DNA from: JACKII01 sp965222315
Lineage (GTDB): Bacteria; Pseudomonadota; Alphaproteobacteria; Bin95
DNA length: 64,000 nucleotides
Reading direction: 5' to 3'
NCBI GenBank assembly: GCA_965222315.1
Contig: OZ244951.1
Location: 2,976,001-3,040,000, forward strand
Below the pieces are notes generated by a model. The model did no database searches and had not been told where the DNA came from. It was given only the letters and a program-made list of their open reading frames with translations. Positions 63,987-64,000 of the stretch are shown in pieces. Both the position numbers and the translations under genes were made by a program. How positions within the stretch are numbered: position 1 is the stretch's first letter; every line of letters starts with the position of its first letter.

Positions 63987-64000
63987 TCTCTTCTCACCTT

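Overview
The window reads as a gene-dense, GC-rich alphaproteobacterial chromosome. The clearest evidence is gene order and a DNA motif. The order (tpiA)-ppiD-trpE-trpG-trpD-trpC-moaC-moeA-lexA, the primase/sigma block yqeY-dnaG-rpoD and the run carA-carB-greA are familiar alphaproteobacterial arrangements. The lexA upstream region carries the alphaproteobacterial SOS box GTTC-N7-GTTC. The accessory content (branched-chain amino acid ABC transporter, acyl-CoA dehydrogenases, TauD/TfdA dioxygenase, LLM flavin enzyme, HpcH/HpaI aldolases, hydantoinase-type protein) suggests a metabolically broad heterotroph, possibly Rhodospirillales-like. The species cannot be told from the sequence.

Layout: 1-8.0 kb holds the N-terminal part of a phosphotriesterase-like hydrolase, a membrane protein with seven near-identical tandem repeats, a TPP enzyme / acyl-CoA dehydrogenase / TauD group and an LLM flavoprotein. 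8.0-11 kb holds a signal-peptide protein with a VPLPA-type C-terminal sorting tag, a repeat-rich intergenic stretch and an AT-rich pentapeptide-repeat protein. 11-19 kb holds an SDR, a crotonase-fold protein, a family 5 solute-binding protein with a clear terminator, an orphan hydantoinase A-type protein and a glutathionylspermidine synthetase/amidase. 19-29 kb is the lexA-moeA-moaC-trp-ppiD block on the minus strand, divergent from tpiA. 29-35 kb holds an enolase-superfamily enzyme, a DUF1028 protein, a possible small RNA, an orphan ABC ATPase with altered catalytic residues, an AT-rich PASTA-domain membrane protein, a PNPOx-like protein and a TauD homologue that has lost its iron ligands. 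35-45 kb is the housekeeping core rpoD, dnaG, yqeY, carA, carB, greA. 45-58.7 kb is mixed catabolism: ferredoxin-NADP reductase, two HpcH/HpaI aldolases, a RidA-like protein, a 2-hydroxyacid dehydrogenase, a GMC oxidoreductase, a frameshifted acyl-CoA dehydrogenase, an HlyD+MFS pair and a D-amino-acid-oxidase-like flavoprotein. 58.9-64 kb is a complete livK-G-F-H-M operon.

How it works together: the trp genes convert chorismate to indole-glycerol phosphate, moaC/moeA make molybdenum cofactor, lexA controls the SOS response, carAB makes carbamoyl phosphate, and rpoD/dnaG/greA serve transcription and replication. No complete new defence or mobile system was found. The least explained items are the seven-repeat membrane protein, the PASTA membrane protein with an AT-rich half, the iron-ligand-less TauD homologue, the orphan ABC ATPase, a short coding-like frame coupled to moeA, a possible sRNA behind a perfect CRP-type palindrome, and structured intergenic repeats near 9.2 kb. 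No rRNA, tRNA, CRISPR array or intact insertion sequence was seen.
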